Source: Oscillospiraceae bacterium (GTDB lineage Bacteria > Bacillota > Clostridia > Oscillospirales > Ruminococcaceae). Taken from it: 64,000 bases of DNA. Positions within the stretch are counted from its first letter, which is position 1, and each line of letters begins with the position of its first letter. The notes beneath the pieces are model-generated. The model was not told the origin of the DNA, ran no database searches, and saw only the letters and a list, made by a program, of their open reading frames with translations. Where the stretch lies: the NCBI GenBank assembly GCA_017415165.1, contig JAFQIY010000069.1, forward strand, positions 124,001 to 188,000, in the 5' to 3' direction. Both the position numbers and the translations under genes were made by a program. This document shows positions 34,607 through 43,973 of the stretch, piece by piece.

Positions 34607-36283
34607 ATGAACAACAGCATTGTAAGATTTGCGGTTCACGATAACAATAATTTTTACAAGATTGATTTGTCCAAGACACTTCTGCAATTTACTGAATTTG
34701 ATTTTACCTATTTCTGGGAACAGTGCATTGAGGCAGGAAGAATGGCACGCAAAAACGGCCGTCTGCCGCAGAATATCATTTCCAACGCCAAAACCGTGGT
34801 AAGCCGTGCTCACCCGTTTGTTGAGGCGTGCATTTCCAATGACTATTCCGAAATTGTTACTGACTGCATTATTGAGTATATCTGCCACAGCGAAAGAATT
34901 GGTCTTGAAGAACTGTGGGCAAGGTGCATTACTCCGAAGAATCTTTACGAGACGGCTATTTTCCGCCGTATTTCCGAATACAAGGCAAACCGTGCGATGA
35001 ACCGCTGGACAAGCATTGTGCGGCTTCAGGAATACGCACGCAACAAGCTGGAATTCATTTTCGGCACTTCTGAGGGTGAACCTCTGCTTACTGAGGAAAT
35101 TATCCGCACACGAAAGGAATATTTTGACCTTGCTGTTTCAGTTGCGGCAAATGAGCTTGGCTGCCCTGATAATGCTATGCCGTCGGTACGTCTCTGCACA
35201 CCTGCTACACTCCCGAATGCGGCTTTTGCGGTAAGCAAGGTTTCCAAAGCTATTTACAGACGCTTTGCCGAGGCACTTTCCCACGGTCAGGATATGTCTG
35301 CGCTTGAAAACAGAAACTGTTCAAAAATCCACGACCAGGTTGCAATGGAAGCGTATGCTTATGTAAAGAATATGTCCCGTCCGGGTGAAATTGATATGAA
35401 TTTTGCTCTTGAGGCAATCCGTGACAACCCTACAGAGCTTTATCTCCCTGACAGCCTTAAAGCCGTCATAGACCTTGAGGTTGAACTTATGATTCAGCGC
35501 GGTATTTATCTGCGCAAATGTGAATCCTGCGGAAGATATTTTACTGTTACAGACGATAATACACGCTGTGACCGTGTAAACAGCTCAGGTAAAACCTGCC
35601 GCAAACAGTATGAGGAGCTTCTTGAAAGCATTGCTCAGGCGGCAAAGGTCAATATGCCTGAGGAAGAAATTGCACCTACACCTGTTCCTGTTGTTGAAAC
35701 TAAACCCGATATCCCTGTTACTGTTCCGCCTGAGACGGAGAAACGCAGTCAGAAGCTTTACAATGCTTTGTACAAGCGTGTCGGCAAGGGTATCGACGAA
35801 AACGAGTTCAAGGAATGGTCGCAGTACCTTTCAAATATGAAGCGCAACCTGAAAATCGGTGAGGCCACACTTTCTCAGCTTGACGAATTCCTTGACTACT
35901 CCGACAGACTTTGCGAGGAAGTCAAGCGTGCAAGCAAGACAAAGACTCCTCACGCTCCTGTCGAGAAAACTTACGAAAGGAACAGTGCTCCTGCGCAAAA
36001 CGCCGTTGAACCTGCTGTACAACAGCCTGTAGTGCAGAATGAACCTGTTCAAGCACCTGCTGAACCACAGGTTGCTACCATTGTTTCTTCTGATGAAGTA
36101 AATGTAAAACCGTTTGTTCCGCAGACGTTTGACACGCTTTTTGACGCATTTATGGCAGGTTACAACGATGATGACGAAAATGAAAAGGTTGCGCCTGAAA
36201 AGCGTGAGAAGAAGCACGTTGAAATAAAAATGCCGCAATGGGAGCGCCTTAGCCGTGAGGACGCTTACGGTAAAAAGGACTGA
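34607..36283 (+). CDS. Uncharacterised zinc-knuckle protein (DUF6076-like)
   Basis: 558 residues. Residues 1-300 are mostly helical without known motifs. A zinc-binding pattern CESCGRYF...C...C (Cys305, 308, 321, 331) follows, as in DUF6076-type proteins of gut Clostridia (tentative). Residues 350-490 form a Pro/Ala/Val/Gln-rich, probably disordered region with one helical island (SQKLYNALYKRVGKGIDENE), and the end has an acidic GYNDDDENEK stretch. The ATG follows GGAGAGGAG. It leads a three-gene operon with an unknown protein and shikimate kinase. No function is proposed. Confidence 0.7.
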   Translation: MNNSIVRFAVHDNNNFYKIDLSKTLLQFTEFDFTYFWEQCIEAGRMARKNGRLPQNIISNAKTVVSRAHPFVEACISNDYSEIVTDCIIEYICHSERIGLEELWARCITPKNLYETAIFRRISEYKANRAMNRWTSIVRLQEYARNKLEFIFGTSEGEPLLTEEIIRTRKEYFDLAVSVAANELGCPDNAMPSVRLCTPATLPNAAFAVSKVSKAIYRRFAEALSHGQDMSALENRNCSKIHDQVAMEAYAYVKNMSRPGEIDMNFALEAIRDNPTELYLPDSLKAVIDLEVELMIQRGIYLRKCESCGRYFTVTDDNTRCDRVNSSGKTCRKQYEELLESIAQAAKVNMPEEEIAPTPVPVVETKPDIPVTVPPETEKRSQKLYNALYKRVGKGIDENEFKEWSQYLSNMKRNLKIGEATLSQLDEFLDYSDRLCEEVKRASKTKTPHAPVEKTYERNSAPAQNAVEPAVQQPVVQNEPVQAPAEPQVATIVSSDEVNVKPFVPQTFDTLFDAFMAGYNDDDENEKVAPEKREKKHVEIKMPQWERLSREDAYGKKD

Positions 36284-36300
36284 CCGAAAGGAGCTTCTGA

Positions 36301-36948
36301 ATGTTTTTTATAAATGAAACGGCTGCTATAAACGGTATTGCCGACACAATTATCAAAGGCGGCGTCAGCCTTTACAACGCTATAAAATACATCTATTCCA
36401 TTACGGAAAAGGATTTTTACAACGTTAACATCAAGGACGCTTTCAAGGTTGTTCTGAACAACATTACTGACACAGACAGCCTACAGGCGCTTGGTCTGAG
36501 AATTAATGACAGAACCTGCATAGAAATGCAGAATGAAGAATACAACCGTGTGCTGCCGATGATTGTTTACTCGCTTGCAGTACGTATTCCGACGCTGAAA
36601 AACGTAAAAAACGGCGACGACTTTATGACCGATGACCAGCTGTACCGTCTGTACACGGCGGTTATGGAAAAGGGTGCGGAAAACTACAAGGATATGATTT
36701 CCGAAACATTTCTGGAAACCAAATATCTGGTGCGTAAAGGCAAGAAGCTTCCTCCGTTTACTGCAGACTGGTACAAGACTTACATTTACACTAACGTCCC
36801 TTCTCTTGCGGAAATTACCAACAAGAATATGTTCCTGTTAGGACTTGTGGACGTGCTTTTTGCGATGTTCTATTCCTGCCTTGAAGAAGAACTTCACAAC
36901 AAGATTATTGAGTTCACCGCTGACAAGCCTGAGGATGAGGAGAAATAA
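36301..36948 (+). CDS. Uncharacterised protein, operon partner of the zinc-knuckle gene
   Basis: 215 residues, soluble, mostly helical, no signal peptide and no recognised motif. The ATG follows AAAGGAGC by 8 bases; only 17 bases separate it from the upstream stop and one base from aroK. Aromatic and Asn residues are frequent. Being placed between the zinc-knuckle protein and aroK suggests co-expression, not a shared pathway. Confidence 0.7.
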   Translation: MFFINETAAINGIADTIIKGGVSLYNAIKYIYSITEKDFYNVNIKDAFKVVLNNITDTDSLQALGLRINDRTCIEMQNEEYNRVLPMIVYSLAVRIPTLKNVKNGDDFMTDDQLYRLYTAVMEKGAENYKDMISETFLETKYLVRKGKKLPPFTADWYKTYIYTNVPSLAEITNKNMFLLGLVDVLFAMFYSCLEEELHNKIIEFTADKPEDEEK

Positions 36949-36949
36949 T

Positions 36950-37447
36950 ATGAAACCTGTGTATCTGTGCGGCTTTATGGGCTGCGGAAAATCCACTGTG
37001 GGAAAAATCCTTGCCCGTAAAAACGGCTGCGGATTTATTGATATGGACGATTACATTGTTGAACGTGAGGGAATGACTATTCCGCAGATTTTTGCTGAAA
37101 AGGGAGAAAAATATTTCCGTGACACTGAAACCGCGGTTATCGGTGAACTTGCCGAAAAGGGAGCGGTAATTGCCTGCGGAGGCGGTGCGATGCTTAAAAA
37201 GGAAAATGCGGAAATTGCTTCCGAAAACGGCATTGTGGTTTACATTGACATTCCGTTTGAGGTTTGTTATGGACGCATTTCAGGTGATACTAACCGTCCG
37301 CTTGTTATGAACAACACCAAGGAACAGCTTGAAGAAATTTACAACGGCAGAGCACCTGTTTACCGTGAAAATTCAACGACAGCTGTTGACGGAAACGGCA
37401 CGGCTGAGGAAGTTGCAGAAAGAATTGCCGAAGCAATCAAATACTAA
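36950..37447 (+). CDS. aroK: Shikimate kinase
   Basis: 165 residues, the normal size. It phosphorylates shikimate at O3 in the chorismate pathway. Walker A GFMGCGKS (8-15), the shikimate-binding Asp in FIDMDDYI, RDTE, GGGAM and the lid R (NRPLV) are present. The ATG lies one base after the upstream stop, with GAGGAG 8 bases before. Last gene of its operon, followed by a strong terminator. No other aro genes are nearby. Confidence 0.95.
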   Translation: MKPVYLCGFMGCGKSTVGKILARKNGCGFIDMDDYIVEREGMTIPQIFAEKGEKYFRDTETAVIGELAEKGAVIACGGGAMLKKENAEIASENGIVVYIDIPFEVCYGRISGDTNRPLVMNNTKEQLEEIYNGRAPVYRENSTTAVDGNGTAEEVAERIAEAIKY

Positions 37448-37451
37448 AGAA

Positions 37452-37487
37452 AAGGTCTTTGAGAACAGCAAGTTACTCAAAGACCTT
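37452..37487. terminator. Terminator between aroK and ppa
   Basis: Arms AAGGTCTTTGAG/CTCAAAGACCTT (37452-37463 and 37476-37487), followed by ATATTTTATT on plus and TTTTCTTT on minus; it can serve both convergent genes. Confidence 0.85.
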
Positions 37488-37492
37488 ATATT

Positions 37493-38038
37493 TTATTCAG
37501 AAATCCTGCCCTTGCAGAAGCTATCAATGTATCTGTCTATACAACGCTCTATGATTGCGATTGCTTCTTCCCTGCCCTTCATTTCGTCGATTACAGTTTC
37601 CTTTTCTTCAAGGGATTTGTAAACGCTGAAGAAGTGGGACATTTCCTCGAAGATATGCTTGGGAAGCTCGCTGATATCACGGTAAGAATTGTATGTAGGG
37701 TCATTGAAAGGAATTGCGATAATTTTATCGTCGCGTGCACCATTATCAAGCATTGAAATTACACCGATTGGGTAGCAGTTTACCAGTGCAAGTGAGCAGA
37801 TTGACTCTGAACAAAGCACGAGAACATCCAACGGGTCGCCGTCCTCGGCATAGGTTCTTGGGATAAAGCCATAGTTTGCAGGATAGTGTGTTGATGTATA
37901 AAGCACACGGTCAAGCATAAGAAAGCCTGTTTTCTTATCAAGCTCGTACTTCATCTTGCTGCCCTTTTCAATTTCGATTACAGCAAAGAAATTTTCCTTG
38001 GTAATTCTGTTCGGGGAAATATCGTGCCAGATATTCAT
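37493..38038 (-). CDS. ppa: Family I inorganic pyrophosphatase
   Basis: 181 residues. It hydrolyses pyrophosphate to drive biosynthesis. Family I signatures are EIEKGSKMKYELDKKTG, RVLYTSTHYPANYGFIPRTY and the metal site EDGDPLDVLVL. The position after a glycosyltransferase and glmS suggests read-through from those genes (2-base gap to the GT2 stop). Ends at the convergent terminator. Confidence 0.95.
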   Translation of the reverse strand: MNIWHDISPNRITKENFFAVIEIEKGSKMKYELDKKTGFLMLDRVLYTSTHYPANYGFIPRTYAEDGDPLDVLVLCSESICSLALVNCYPIGVISMLDNGARDDKIIAIPFNDPTYNSYRDISELPKHIFEEMSHFFSVYKSLEEKETVIDEMKGREEAIAIIERCIDRYIDSFCKGRISE

Positions 38039-38040
38039 AA

Positions 38041-38991
38041 TTATCGTTCCTTTCTTTTCTTGTATAATTCTTCGGTTTCACCGATTATATATCTTGGTCT
38101 GTCCTTTACTTCCATATAGGTTTTGGCGATATACTGACTCTGCACGCCCATACAGAACAGGTTAAGTCCGCCCACAAGGCAAACCATTGCTATAATTGCA
38201 AGGTACTCTGCGGAGTTTACAACTGCTATGATAATAAACACAATTGCAAGGACAAACAGCAGCATTGATACCACAACCGACAGCGCAAGCGGTGCTGTTG
38301 AAAATGCAAAAATTCCTTCAAGGGAATACATAAAAAGCTTCCAGAAATTCCAGGTGGTTTTACCTGCGGCTCTCTCTGTATTTTCAACCTCAATGTATTT
38401 TGTACGGAAGCCTACCCAGCTGAAAATGCCTTTGGAAAAGCGATTGTATTCGGGCATTGCAAGGATTGCATCGACCATCTGACGGGTCATAAAGCGGTAA
38501 TCCTGTGCACCGTCCACAATATAGGTCTGGGAAATTTTATTGATAACCTTATAGAAGCTTCGTGAAAAGAATGACAACAGCTTCGGCTCGCCCTTACGGG
38601 TAACACGTCTTGTTCCTGCGCAGTCATACTCTCCGCTTGAAACGTACTCATACATTTGCGGCATAAGCTTCGGAGGATGCTGCAAATCGGCGTCCATTAT
38701 CACCACATAGTCGCCCTTGGAATTTTCAAGCCCTGCAAGCATACCTGCTTCCTTGCCGAAATTGCGGCTGAACGAAACATAGCGGAAACGGCTGTCCTGC
38801 TCAGAATATTCACGGAGAATTTCAAGGGTTTTATCCCGTGAGCCGTCGTTTATAAACAGGAATTCAAATTCAAGGTGCGGATGCTTCTCGGTCATTTCCG
38901 AGGAAACACGGAGTATTTCCTCACGGAACAGCGGAAGCACCTCCTGCTCATTATAGCAAGGCACGATAACTGAAATCAGTTCTTTTTCCAT
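38041..38991 (-). CDS. GT2 glycosyltransferase with two C-terminal membrane segments (GtrB/DPM1-like)
   Basis: 316 residues. The GT-A domain shows VPCYNEQEVLP, DGSRDKTLEI and the donor/metal site DADLQHPP, then two membrane segments (about 235-258 and 266-288) and the tail YIAKTYMEVKDRPRYI typical of GtrB/YkcC bactoprenol glycosyltransferases. It likely transfers glucose or another hexose from a nucleotide sugar to undecaprenyl phosphate for surface polymer decoration. The ATG follows GAAAGGAAAA. Between glmS and ppa on one strand. Confidence 0.93.
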   Translation of the reverse strand: MEKELISVIVPCYNEQEVLPLFREEILRVSSEMTEKHPHLEFEFLFINDGSRDKTLEILREYSEQDSRFRYVSFSRNFGKEAGMLAGLENSKGDYVVIMDADLQHPPKLMPQMYEYVSSGEYDCAGTRRVTRKGEPKLLSFFSRSFYKVINKISQTYIVDGAQDYRFMTRQMVDAILAMPEYNRFSKGIFSWVGFRTKYIEVENTERAAGKTTWNFWKLFMYSLEGIFAFSTAPLALSVVVSMLLFVLAIVFIIIAVVNSAEYLAIIAMVCLVGGLNLFCMGVQSQYIAKTYMEVKDRPRYIIGETEELYKKRKER

Positions 38992-39009
38992 TCAAGGTTT
39001 TCCTTTCAT

Positions 39010-40833
39010 TTACTCTACAGTAACGGATTTTGCAAGGTTTCTCGGCTTGTCGACGTCACAGCCTCTCTGCACGGCTGTATAGTATGCGATAAGCTGCATT
39101 GTTACAACCGAAAGAAGCGGCAGGAACAAATCCTCAGCGTCAGGGAGTCCTACCTTATAATCTGCACAATCCTTATCAATATTCACGGACTCACGGCAGA
39201 TGATGACAACCTTAGCGCCGCGGCTCTTTACCTCACGGACGTTGGAAATTGTTTTGTCGAAAAGCTTGCTCTGTGTTGCGGCAACAATTACGGGCATACC
39301 ATCGTCGATAAGAGAAATTGTGCCGTGCTTAAGTTCACCTGCTGCATAAGCTTCACTATGAATGTAAGAAATTTCTTTAAGCTTAAGAGAGCCTTCCATA
39401 CTGAGGGCATTGTCAAGACCTCTGCCGATATAGAGCAGGCTGTCTGCATTGATAAGCTTTGAAGCGACATACTGATAGTTGGACATATCGTCGAGACAAA
39501 GCTGGATTTTTTCAGGAATTGCAAGAAGTCCTGCTGTAAGGCGCTTGCACTCTGCTTCGTCAATTTTACCGTGCGCATAAGCAACAGCGAAAGCAAACAG
39601 GTACATAAATGCGACCTGAACAGCGTATGCCTTTGTTGAGCAAACAGAAATTTCAGGACCTGCGTTGGTGTAGATAACCATATCCGCTTCACGGGCAATT
39701 GATGAGCCTACCACGTTTACAACGGCGAGGGTATCCGCACCCTTCTTGCGGGAAAGCTTGAGTGCTTCGAGAGTATCAGCAGTTTCGCCTGACTGGGAAA
39801 TGATTACCACCAAATCATTTTCTGTAACAAGCGGATTTCTGTATCTGAATTCGGAAGCAATGTCAACAATAACGGGAGTCTGTGCCAAATCCTCAATAAG
39901 GTACTTGCCAACCATACCTGAGTGCATTGCTGAGCCGCAGCCTACGATATAGATATTTCTGTAATTTCTGATTTTTTCAGCTGTAAGTCCGCACTCCTCA
40001 AAGTTAGGGAGTCCGTCCTTGACTCTTGGAGAAACGGTATTGCGCACCGCCTCAGGCTGCTCGTGGATTTCCTTGAGCATAAAGTGCTCATATCCGCCCT
40101 TCTGTGCAGCGGTAACGTCCCAAGTTGCAGTCTGGAGCTCTTTTTCAATTTCAAGACCGTGAATATCTGTAAAGCGTATGCCCTTTTCGCTAAGGATAGC
40201 GATTTCTCCTCTTTCAAGGAAGTAATAGTCACGGGTATGCTCCAAAATTGCAGTTACGTCAGAAGCGATATAGCTTGCAGCTTCGCCCTTGCCAACGATA
40301 AGCGGACTATCCTTGCGTACTGCAAAAATCTTGTTTTTGTGCTCTCTGAAAACAATTCCGAGAGCGTATGCACCCTCGATATCTCCGAGTGCTTTTTCGA
40401 TTGCTTCAATTGGGTCGCCCTCGTAGTAATAATCGAGAAGCTTAGCAACAGTTTCGGTATCTGTTTCACTTTCGAAGCCGTATCCCTTACTGATAAGGAA
40501 GGATTTCAGCTCACGGTAATTTTCGATAATACCGTTGTGGACAATAGAAACTCTGCCGTTTCCGATTGGGTGGGAATTCACATCGGACGGCTCGCCGTGG
40601 GTTGCCCATCTTGTATGACCGATACCGCAGGTTGCCTGCAAAGTGTCTCCCTCATCAAGCTTTACAGCAAGACCCTCATCAATTTTTCCCTTTGCCTTTA
40701 CGGTTTTGATTTTATCATCTTCAAAAACTGCGATACCTGCTGAGTCATAGCCACGGTATTCCAGCTTTCTGAGCGCATCAACAAGAATATCTGCGCAGGC
40801 TTCCCTGCCTACATATCCAACTATTCCGCACAT
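39010..40833 (-). CDS. glmS: Glucosamine-6-phosphate synthase (isomerizing)
   Basis: 607 residues. It makes glucosamine-6-phosphate from fructose-6-phosphate and glutamine. The N-terminal nucleophile Cys follows Met1 (MCGIVGYVG), the glutaminase domain spans about 1-240, and two SIS domains follow with SQSGETADT and the C-terminal KSVTVE. The ATG follows TGGAG by 9 bases. Only 34 bases separate the upp terminator hairpin from the start, so no room exists for a glmS ribozyme and no separate promoter was found; expression may rely on read-through. Confidence 0.97.
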   Translation of the reverse strand: MCGIVGYVGREACADILVDALRKLEYRGYDSAGIAVFEDDKIKTVKAKGKIDEGLAVKLDEGDTLQATCGIGHTRWATHGEPSDVNSHPIGNGRVSIVHNGIIENYRELKSFLISKGYGFESETDTETVAKLLDYYYEGDPIEAIEKALGDIEGAYALGIVFREHKNKIFAVRKDSPLIVGKGEAASYIASDVTAILEHTRDYYFLERGEIAILSEKGIRFTDIHGLEIEKELQTATWDVTAAQKGGYEHFMLKEIHEQPEAVRNTVSPRVKDGLPNFEECGLTAEKIRNYRNIYIVGCGSAMHSGMVGKYLIEDLAQTPVIVDIASEFRYRNPLVTENDLVVIISQSGETADTLEALKLSRKKGADTLAVVNVVGSSIAREADMVIYTNAGPEISVCSTKAYAVQVAFMYLFAFAVAYAHGKIDEAECKRLTAGLLAIPEKIQLCLDDMSNYQYVASKLINADSLLYIGRGLDNALSMEGSLKLKEISYIHSEAYAAGELKHGTISLIDDGMPVIVAATQSKLFDKTISNVREVKSRGAKVVIICRESVNIDKDCADYKVGLPDAEDLFLPLLSVVTMQLIAYYTAVQRGCDVDKPRNLAKSVTVE

Positions 40834-40867
40834 AAGAACATCTCCAATCCATACAGAAATAAAACAC

Positions 40868-40895
40868 GGATACGCTTAATAAACTAAGCGTATCC
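40868..40895 (-). terminator. Hairpin between upp and glmS
   Basis: Arms GGATACGCTTA/TAAGCGTATCC (40868-40878 and 40885-40895), followed on the minus strand by GTGTTTTATTTC. It is GC-moderate with an imperfect T-run, so partial termination is likely. Confidence 0.7.
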
Positions 40896-40910
40896 CCTTA
40901 AATTCTATGC

Positions 40911-41540
40911 TTACTTTGTACCAAAAATTCTGTCGCCTGCGTCACCGAGACCAGGAACGATATAAAGTCTTTCGTCAAGCTTTTCGTCAACAGAACCGCA
41001 GTAAATTTCCACATCAGGATATACGCTGTGAACTGCTTCGATACCCTCAGGTGAAGCGATAATGCACATCATCTTGATGCTCTTTGCGTTGGCATTTTTA
41101 AGAATTTCGATAGTCTTTACAGCTGTACCGCCTGTTGCGAGCATAATATCTGTAATAATTACGTCACGCTCAGCAATATCAAAAGGCAGCTTGCAGTAAT
41201 ACTGAACAGCTTCCTTTGTATCAGGGTCACGGAACATACCAACGTGACCGATTTTTGCAGCAGGAACAAGCTTTACAGCACCGTCAACCATACCAAGTCC
41301 CGCACGGAGAATTGGCACAAATGCAAGCTTTCTGCCTGAAATAACCTTTGTTTTTGCAATTGCAACAGGAGTCTGAACCTCTACTGTTTTGAGCGGCAGG
41401 TCACGTGTTGCCTCGTAGCACATAAGCATTGCTGTTTCGGAAACAAGCTCTCTGAACTCCTTGGAGCCTGTATTGATATCACGGAGAAGTGAGATTTTAT
41501 GCTGAACGAGTGGGTGCTCGATTATTGTAACTTTATTCAT
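40911..41540 (-). CDS. upp: Uracil phosphoribosyltransferase
   Basis: 209 residues. It converts uracil and PRPP to UMP (salvage). The PRPP loop is [14 protein letters not shown], and the C-terminal uracil site is near [17 protein letters not shown]. The ATG follows AAAGGAT; 5 bases separate it from rpiB. Last gene of the long thr-tsa-rpiB operon, and functionally related to deoA further on. Confidence 0.97.
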   Translation of the reverse strand: MNKVTIIEHPLVQHKISLLRDINTGSKEFRELVSETAMLMCYEATRDLPLKTVEVQTPVAIAKTKVISGRKLAFVPILRAGLGMVDGAVKLVPAAKIGHVGMFRDPDTKEAVQYYCKLPFDIAERDVIITDIMLATGGTAVKTIEILKNANAKSIKMMCIIASPEGIEAVHSVYPDVEIYCGSVDEKLDERLYIVPGLGDAGDRIFGTK

Positions 41541-41545
41541 AATGA

Positions 41546-41992
41546 TTATCCTTTCATCTTGTTTTCGATATCGGTAATGAGGTCAACTCTGCGCTGATGT
41601 CTGCCGCCCTCAAAGCCTGTATGCAAGAATGTATCAACAATTTCAAGTGCTGCACCTGCGCCGAGGACACGTCCGCCCATACAGAGGGCATTGGCATTGT
41701 TGTGAAGTCTGGTGTACTTTGCCATATATGTGTCTGTGCAGAGCGCTGCTCTTATCCCGTTGATTTTGTTTGCAGCCATAGAAATTCCTATTCCTGTACC
41801 GCAGATGAGAATTGCGTATTCAGCAGTACCGTCAAGAACCTTTGCACATACCTCTTCGGCAACATTCGGGTAATCAATACTGCTACCGTCCATACAGCCG
41901 AATTCCATATACTCATAATTATTTTCCTTAAGCCACGCAATTACTTCGCCTTTAAGTTCGTATCCGCCGTGGTCACTGCCAATTGCAATCAT
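41546..41992 (-). CDS. rpiB: Ribose-5-phosphate isomerase B
   Basis: 148 residues. It interconverts ribulose-5-phosphate and ribose-5-phosphate. The N-terminus [13 protein letters not shown], the Cys in CGTGIGMS-like [13 protein letters not shown], and [10 protein letters not shown]-like [15 protein letters not shown] are diagnostic. The ATG at 41992 follows GGAGGT by 5 bases; an earlier in-frame TTG overlaps that site. Linked to upp: ribose-5-phosphate is the precursor of PRPP. Confidence 0.96.
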   Translation of the reverse strand: MIAIGSDHGGYELKGEVIAWLKENNYEYMEFGCMDGSSIDYPNVAEEVCAKVLDGTAEYAILICGTGIGISMAANKINGIRAALCTDTYMAKYTRLHNNANALCMGGRVLGAGAALEIVDTFLHTGFEGGRHQRRVDLITDIENKMKG

Positions 41993-42058
41993 AGTTACCT
42001 CCAAAAGATAAATTACTTATTTATTATACCACACAAAAACCGTTCAGGCAAGTATTTT

Positions 42059-42721
42059 TTACTTTTCCTGCAAATCCTTTTCAGCCTTTGTTATCTGCAG
42101 ATATGCCGCATCAAGCTTGTCAGGTGTGCTTAGCTCCTTATCAAAAGCAGCTGAACAGAGTCCCGTTGCAAGCTGTAACTTCAGATGAGGCGGGGCAATC
42201 AGAAGGCGTTCCCCGTTCAGCTTATCGGCAGCATCACCGACAACAGCAATTGTACCGTCATATTCATCAAGCCTTGACTTTAATTCCTCCAAAGGAAGGA
42301 TTTCATCATTGGTAAGGCGTTCAGCTTTACACCCATCTGATTTAAATACAGCACAATACACCAAATCAAGTCTTGCAGTCATTACAGCACAGATTATACC
42401 TTTGTGCAAGGAAATGTTATTAGCAAGCCCCTCAAGGGTTGATACACCTATGCACGGCTTATTCTGTGCAAAGCAAATTGCCTTTACAGCGGATATTCCT
42501 ATTCTAAGTCCCGTATATGAACCCGGACCTGCAGCAACAGCAATGCCGTCCACATCTGAAAGGTCAACACCTGCATTTTTCAGCACATCGTTGCAGATAG
42601 GCAGGATAACCTGTGAATGGGTAAGTGATGTATATACCGTTGTCTGTGCAAGCACTTTATCCTCCGTGCACAATGCAACAGATGCAGTTTTTCCGGAAGT
42701 ATCAATTCCGAGCAGCGTCAA
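42059..42721 (-). CDS. tsaB: tRNA threonylcarbamoyladenosine biosynthesis protein TsaB
   Basis: 220 residues. TsaB is the scaffold partner of TsaD in N6-threonylcarbamoyladenosine formation on ANN-reading tRNAs. The N-terminus LLGIDTSGKTASVAL and GPGSYTGLRIGISAVKAICFA are typical. The start is taken as TTG at 42721, 9 bases after AAGGAG; the ATG at 42730 sits directly on that site. It overlaps the end of tsaE by 20 bases, so the two are coupled. A 66-base gap to rpiB follows. Confidence 0.94.
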   Translation of the reverse strand: MTLLGIDTSGKTASVALCTEDKVLAQTTVYTSLTHSQVILPICNDVLKNAGVDLSDVDGIAVAAGPGSYTGLRIGISAVKAICFAQNKPCIGVSTLEGLANNISLHKGIICAVMTARLDLVYCAVFKSDGCKAERLTNDEILPLEELKSRLDEYDGTIAVVGDAADKLNGERLLIAPPHLKLQLATGLCSAAFDKELSTPDKLDAAYLQITKAEKDLQEK

Positions 42722-43145
42722 AACGCTCATCTCCTTCAACGGTGATTTCTCTTTCGTTATCACCGCAATGATTTATTGTAATGGTTATGCACTTTACAGG
42801 TAAGCACTCCTCAATATTTTCAGACCACTCGCATACAACAACGCTTTCATCTGTAAGATAATCGTAAAAGCCTGTTGTTTCAAGCGCTTCCGCGTTCATA
42901 ATTCTATACATATCAAAATGGTAAAGTGTTACACCTTTACCCCTGTATTCATTAACAAGGGCAAAGGTAGGAGAGAAAACTTCATCAGGAAGTCCCATTC
43001 CAATGGCAAGACCACGGGTAAAGGTTGTTTTTCCTGCACCGAGTCCGCCTTTATATGCGATAACATCTCCGCCCCTGAGCAGCTTTCCGATTTTTTCGGC
43101 AAAGGCAATTGTTTCTTCAGGAGAAGCTGTTTTTACCTTAATCAT
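42702..43145 (-). CDS. tsaE: tRNA threonylcarbamoyladenosine biosynthesis ATPase TsaE
   Basis: 147 residues. TsaE hydrolyses ATP to reset the TsaBD complex. Walker A GGLGAGKTTF (33-42), SPTFALVNEY and the FDMYRI segment identify it. The ATG directly follows the GNAT stop at 43146. Overlaps tsaB. tsaD is not in the window. Confidence 0.95.
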   Translation of the reverse strand: MIKVKTASPEETIAFAEKIGKLLRGGDVIAYKGGLGAGKTTFTRGLAIGMGLPDEVFSPTFALVNEYRGKGVTLYHFDMYRIMNAEALETTGFYDYLTDESVVVCEWSENIEECLPVKCITITINHCGDNEREITVEGDERFDAARN

Positions 43146-43955
43146 TTATTTCTCCTCAGTCTGAACATTAATAATTCTGAAGCTTTCACAGAAGAAATTG
43201 ATATCATCATCCTCAAGTGAACAGATACGGTAATTCATTCCGCTAAGCATATCAGTGTTGCGAACCTTCATTATATCAAATCCTGTAAGCACTGTTTTTA
43301 CACCCGTACAGCCGATTTCAAACCTACGGACATTTTCAAAAATGATATCAACAGAAAAAGCTTTTGGTTCATCGCAATACAGCGTCATAAACACGCTTGC
43401 AACCAACTCGCCGTTGCTGAGCGTACTGTAATATTTAAAATCTCCGAATGCGTCAAAGTTGTACCAATAAAAATCAGGCGCAATATCAGTAATTTGCTCA
43501 ATACCGTATATGTCACGGAAGTTACGGCGCAAACGGCAGTTGTCCTCAGGGAGAATCATTTTCTTGCACATTCCTCTGTTACGCTTTTCAAAGCCTTGCT
43601 TTTCATACCAGGGAATAAGACTGTCCTCACAGAAAAGCTGAACATTAAGCTTGTTGCTGCCTGACTGACAATAATACACCAGACGGGTAACAATCTGCTC
43701 GCCTATCCCCTTGCGGCGGTAATCAGGGCGCACGCATATTCCGCTCATTATTGCAGCAATATGTCCGTCCGAAGCAACTCTGCCCAAGCCTACAAGCTTA
43801 TATCCGTCATAGGCATAAACCGAATAGAAGCTGTTTTTATTTGCCTTTTCGATATCATCATCGGTATAACCTGGCAGTCTGTACCATTTCAGGGCACGGT
43901 ACAAGTCAATAACATCGCTGTCATTTCGTGTTTCAGAGAAATATTCAATTTCCAC
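43146..43955 (-). CDS. GNAT acetyltransferase in the thr operon
   Basis: 269 residues. N-terminal GNAT domain (residues 1-140) with acetyl-CoA loop VRPDYRRKGIGEQIVTRL; the second half (about 150-269) has no clear acyl-CoA motif and may be a degenerate GNAT fold. I take the GTG at 43955, about 6 bases after AGGGGTG; an upstream GTG and a TTG are alternatives. Placed between thrB and tsaE with almost no gaps. Substrate unknown. Confidence 0.8.
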   Translation of the reverse strand: MEIEYFSETRNDSDVIDLYRALKWYRLPGYTDDDIEKANKNSFYSVYAYDGYKLVGLGRVASDGHIAAIMSGICVRPDYRRKGIGEQIVTRLVYYCQSGSNKLNVQLFCEDSLIPWYEKQGFEKRNRGMCKKMILPEDNCRLRRNFRDIYGIEQITDIAPDFYWYNFDAFGDFKYYSTLSNGELVASVFMTLYCDEPKAFSVDIIFENVRRFEIGCTGVKTVLTGFDIMKVRNTDMLSGMNYRICSLEDDDINFFCESFRIINVQTEEK

Positions 43956-43973
43956 CAAAATCACCCCTGTTTA

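Noticed and set aside
40834-40910. glmS ribozyme
   Set aside because: The gap is only 77 bases and mostly a hairpin; the ribozyme needs well over 100 bases with a conserved core.
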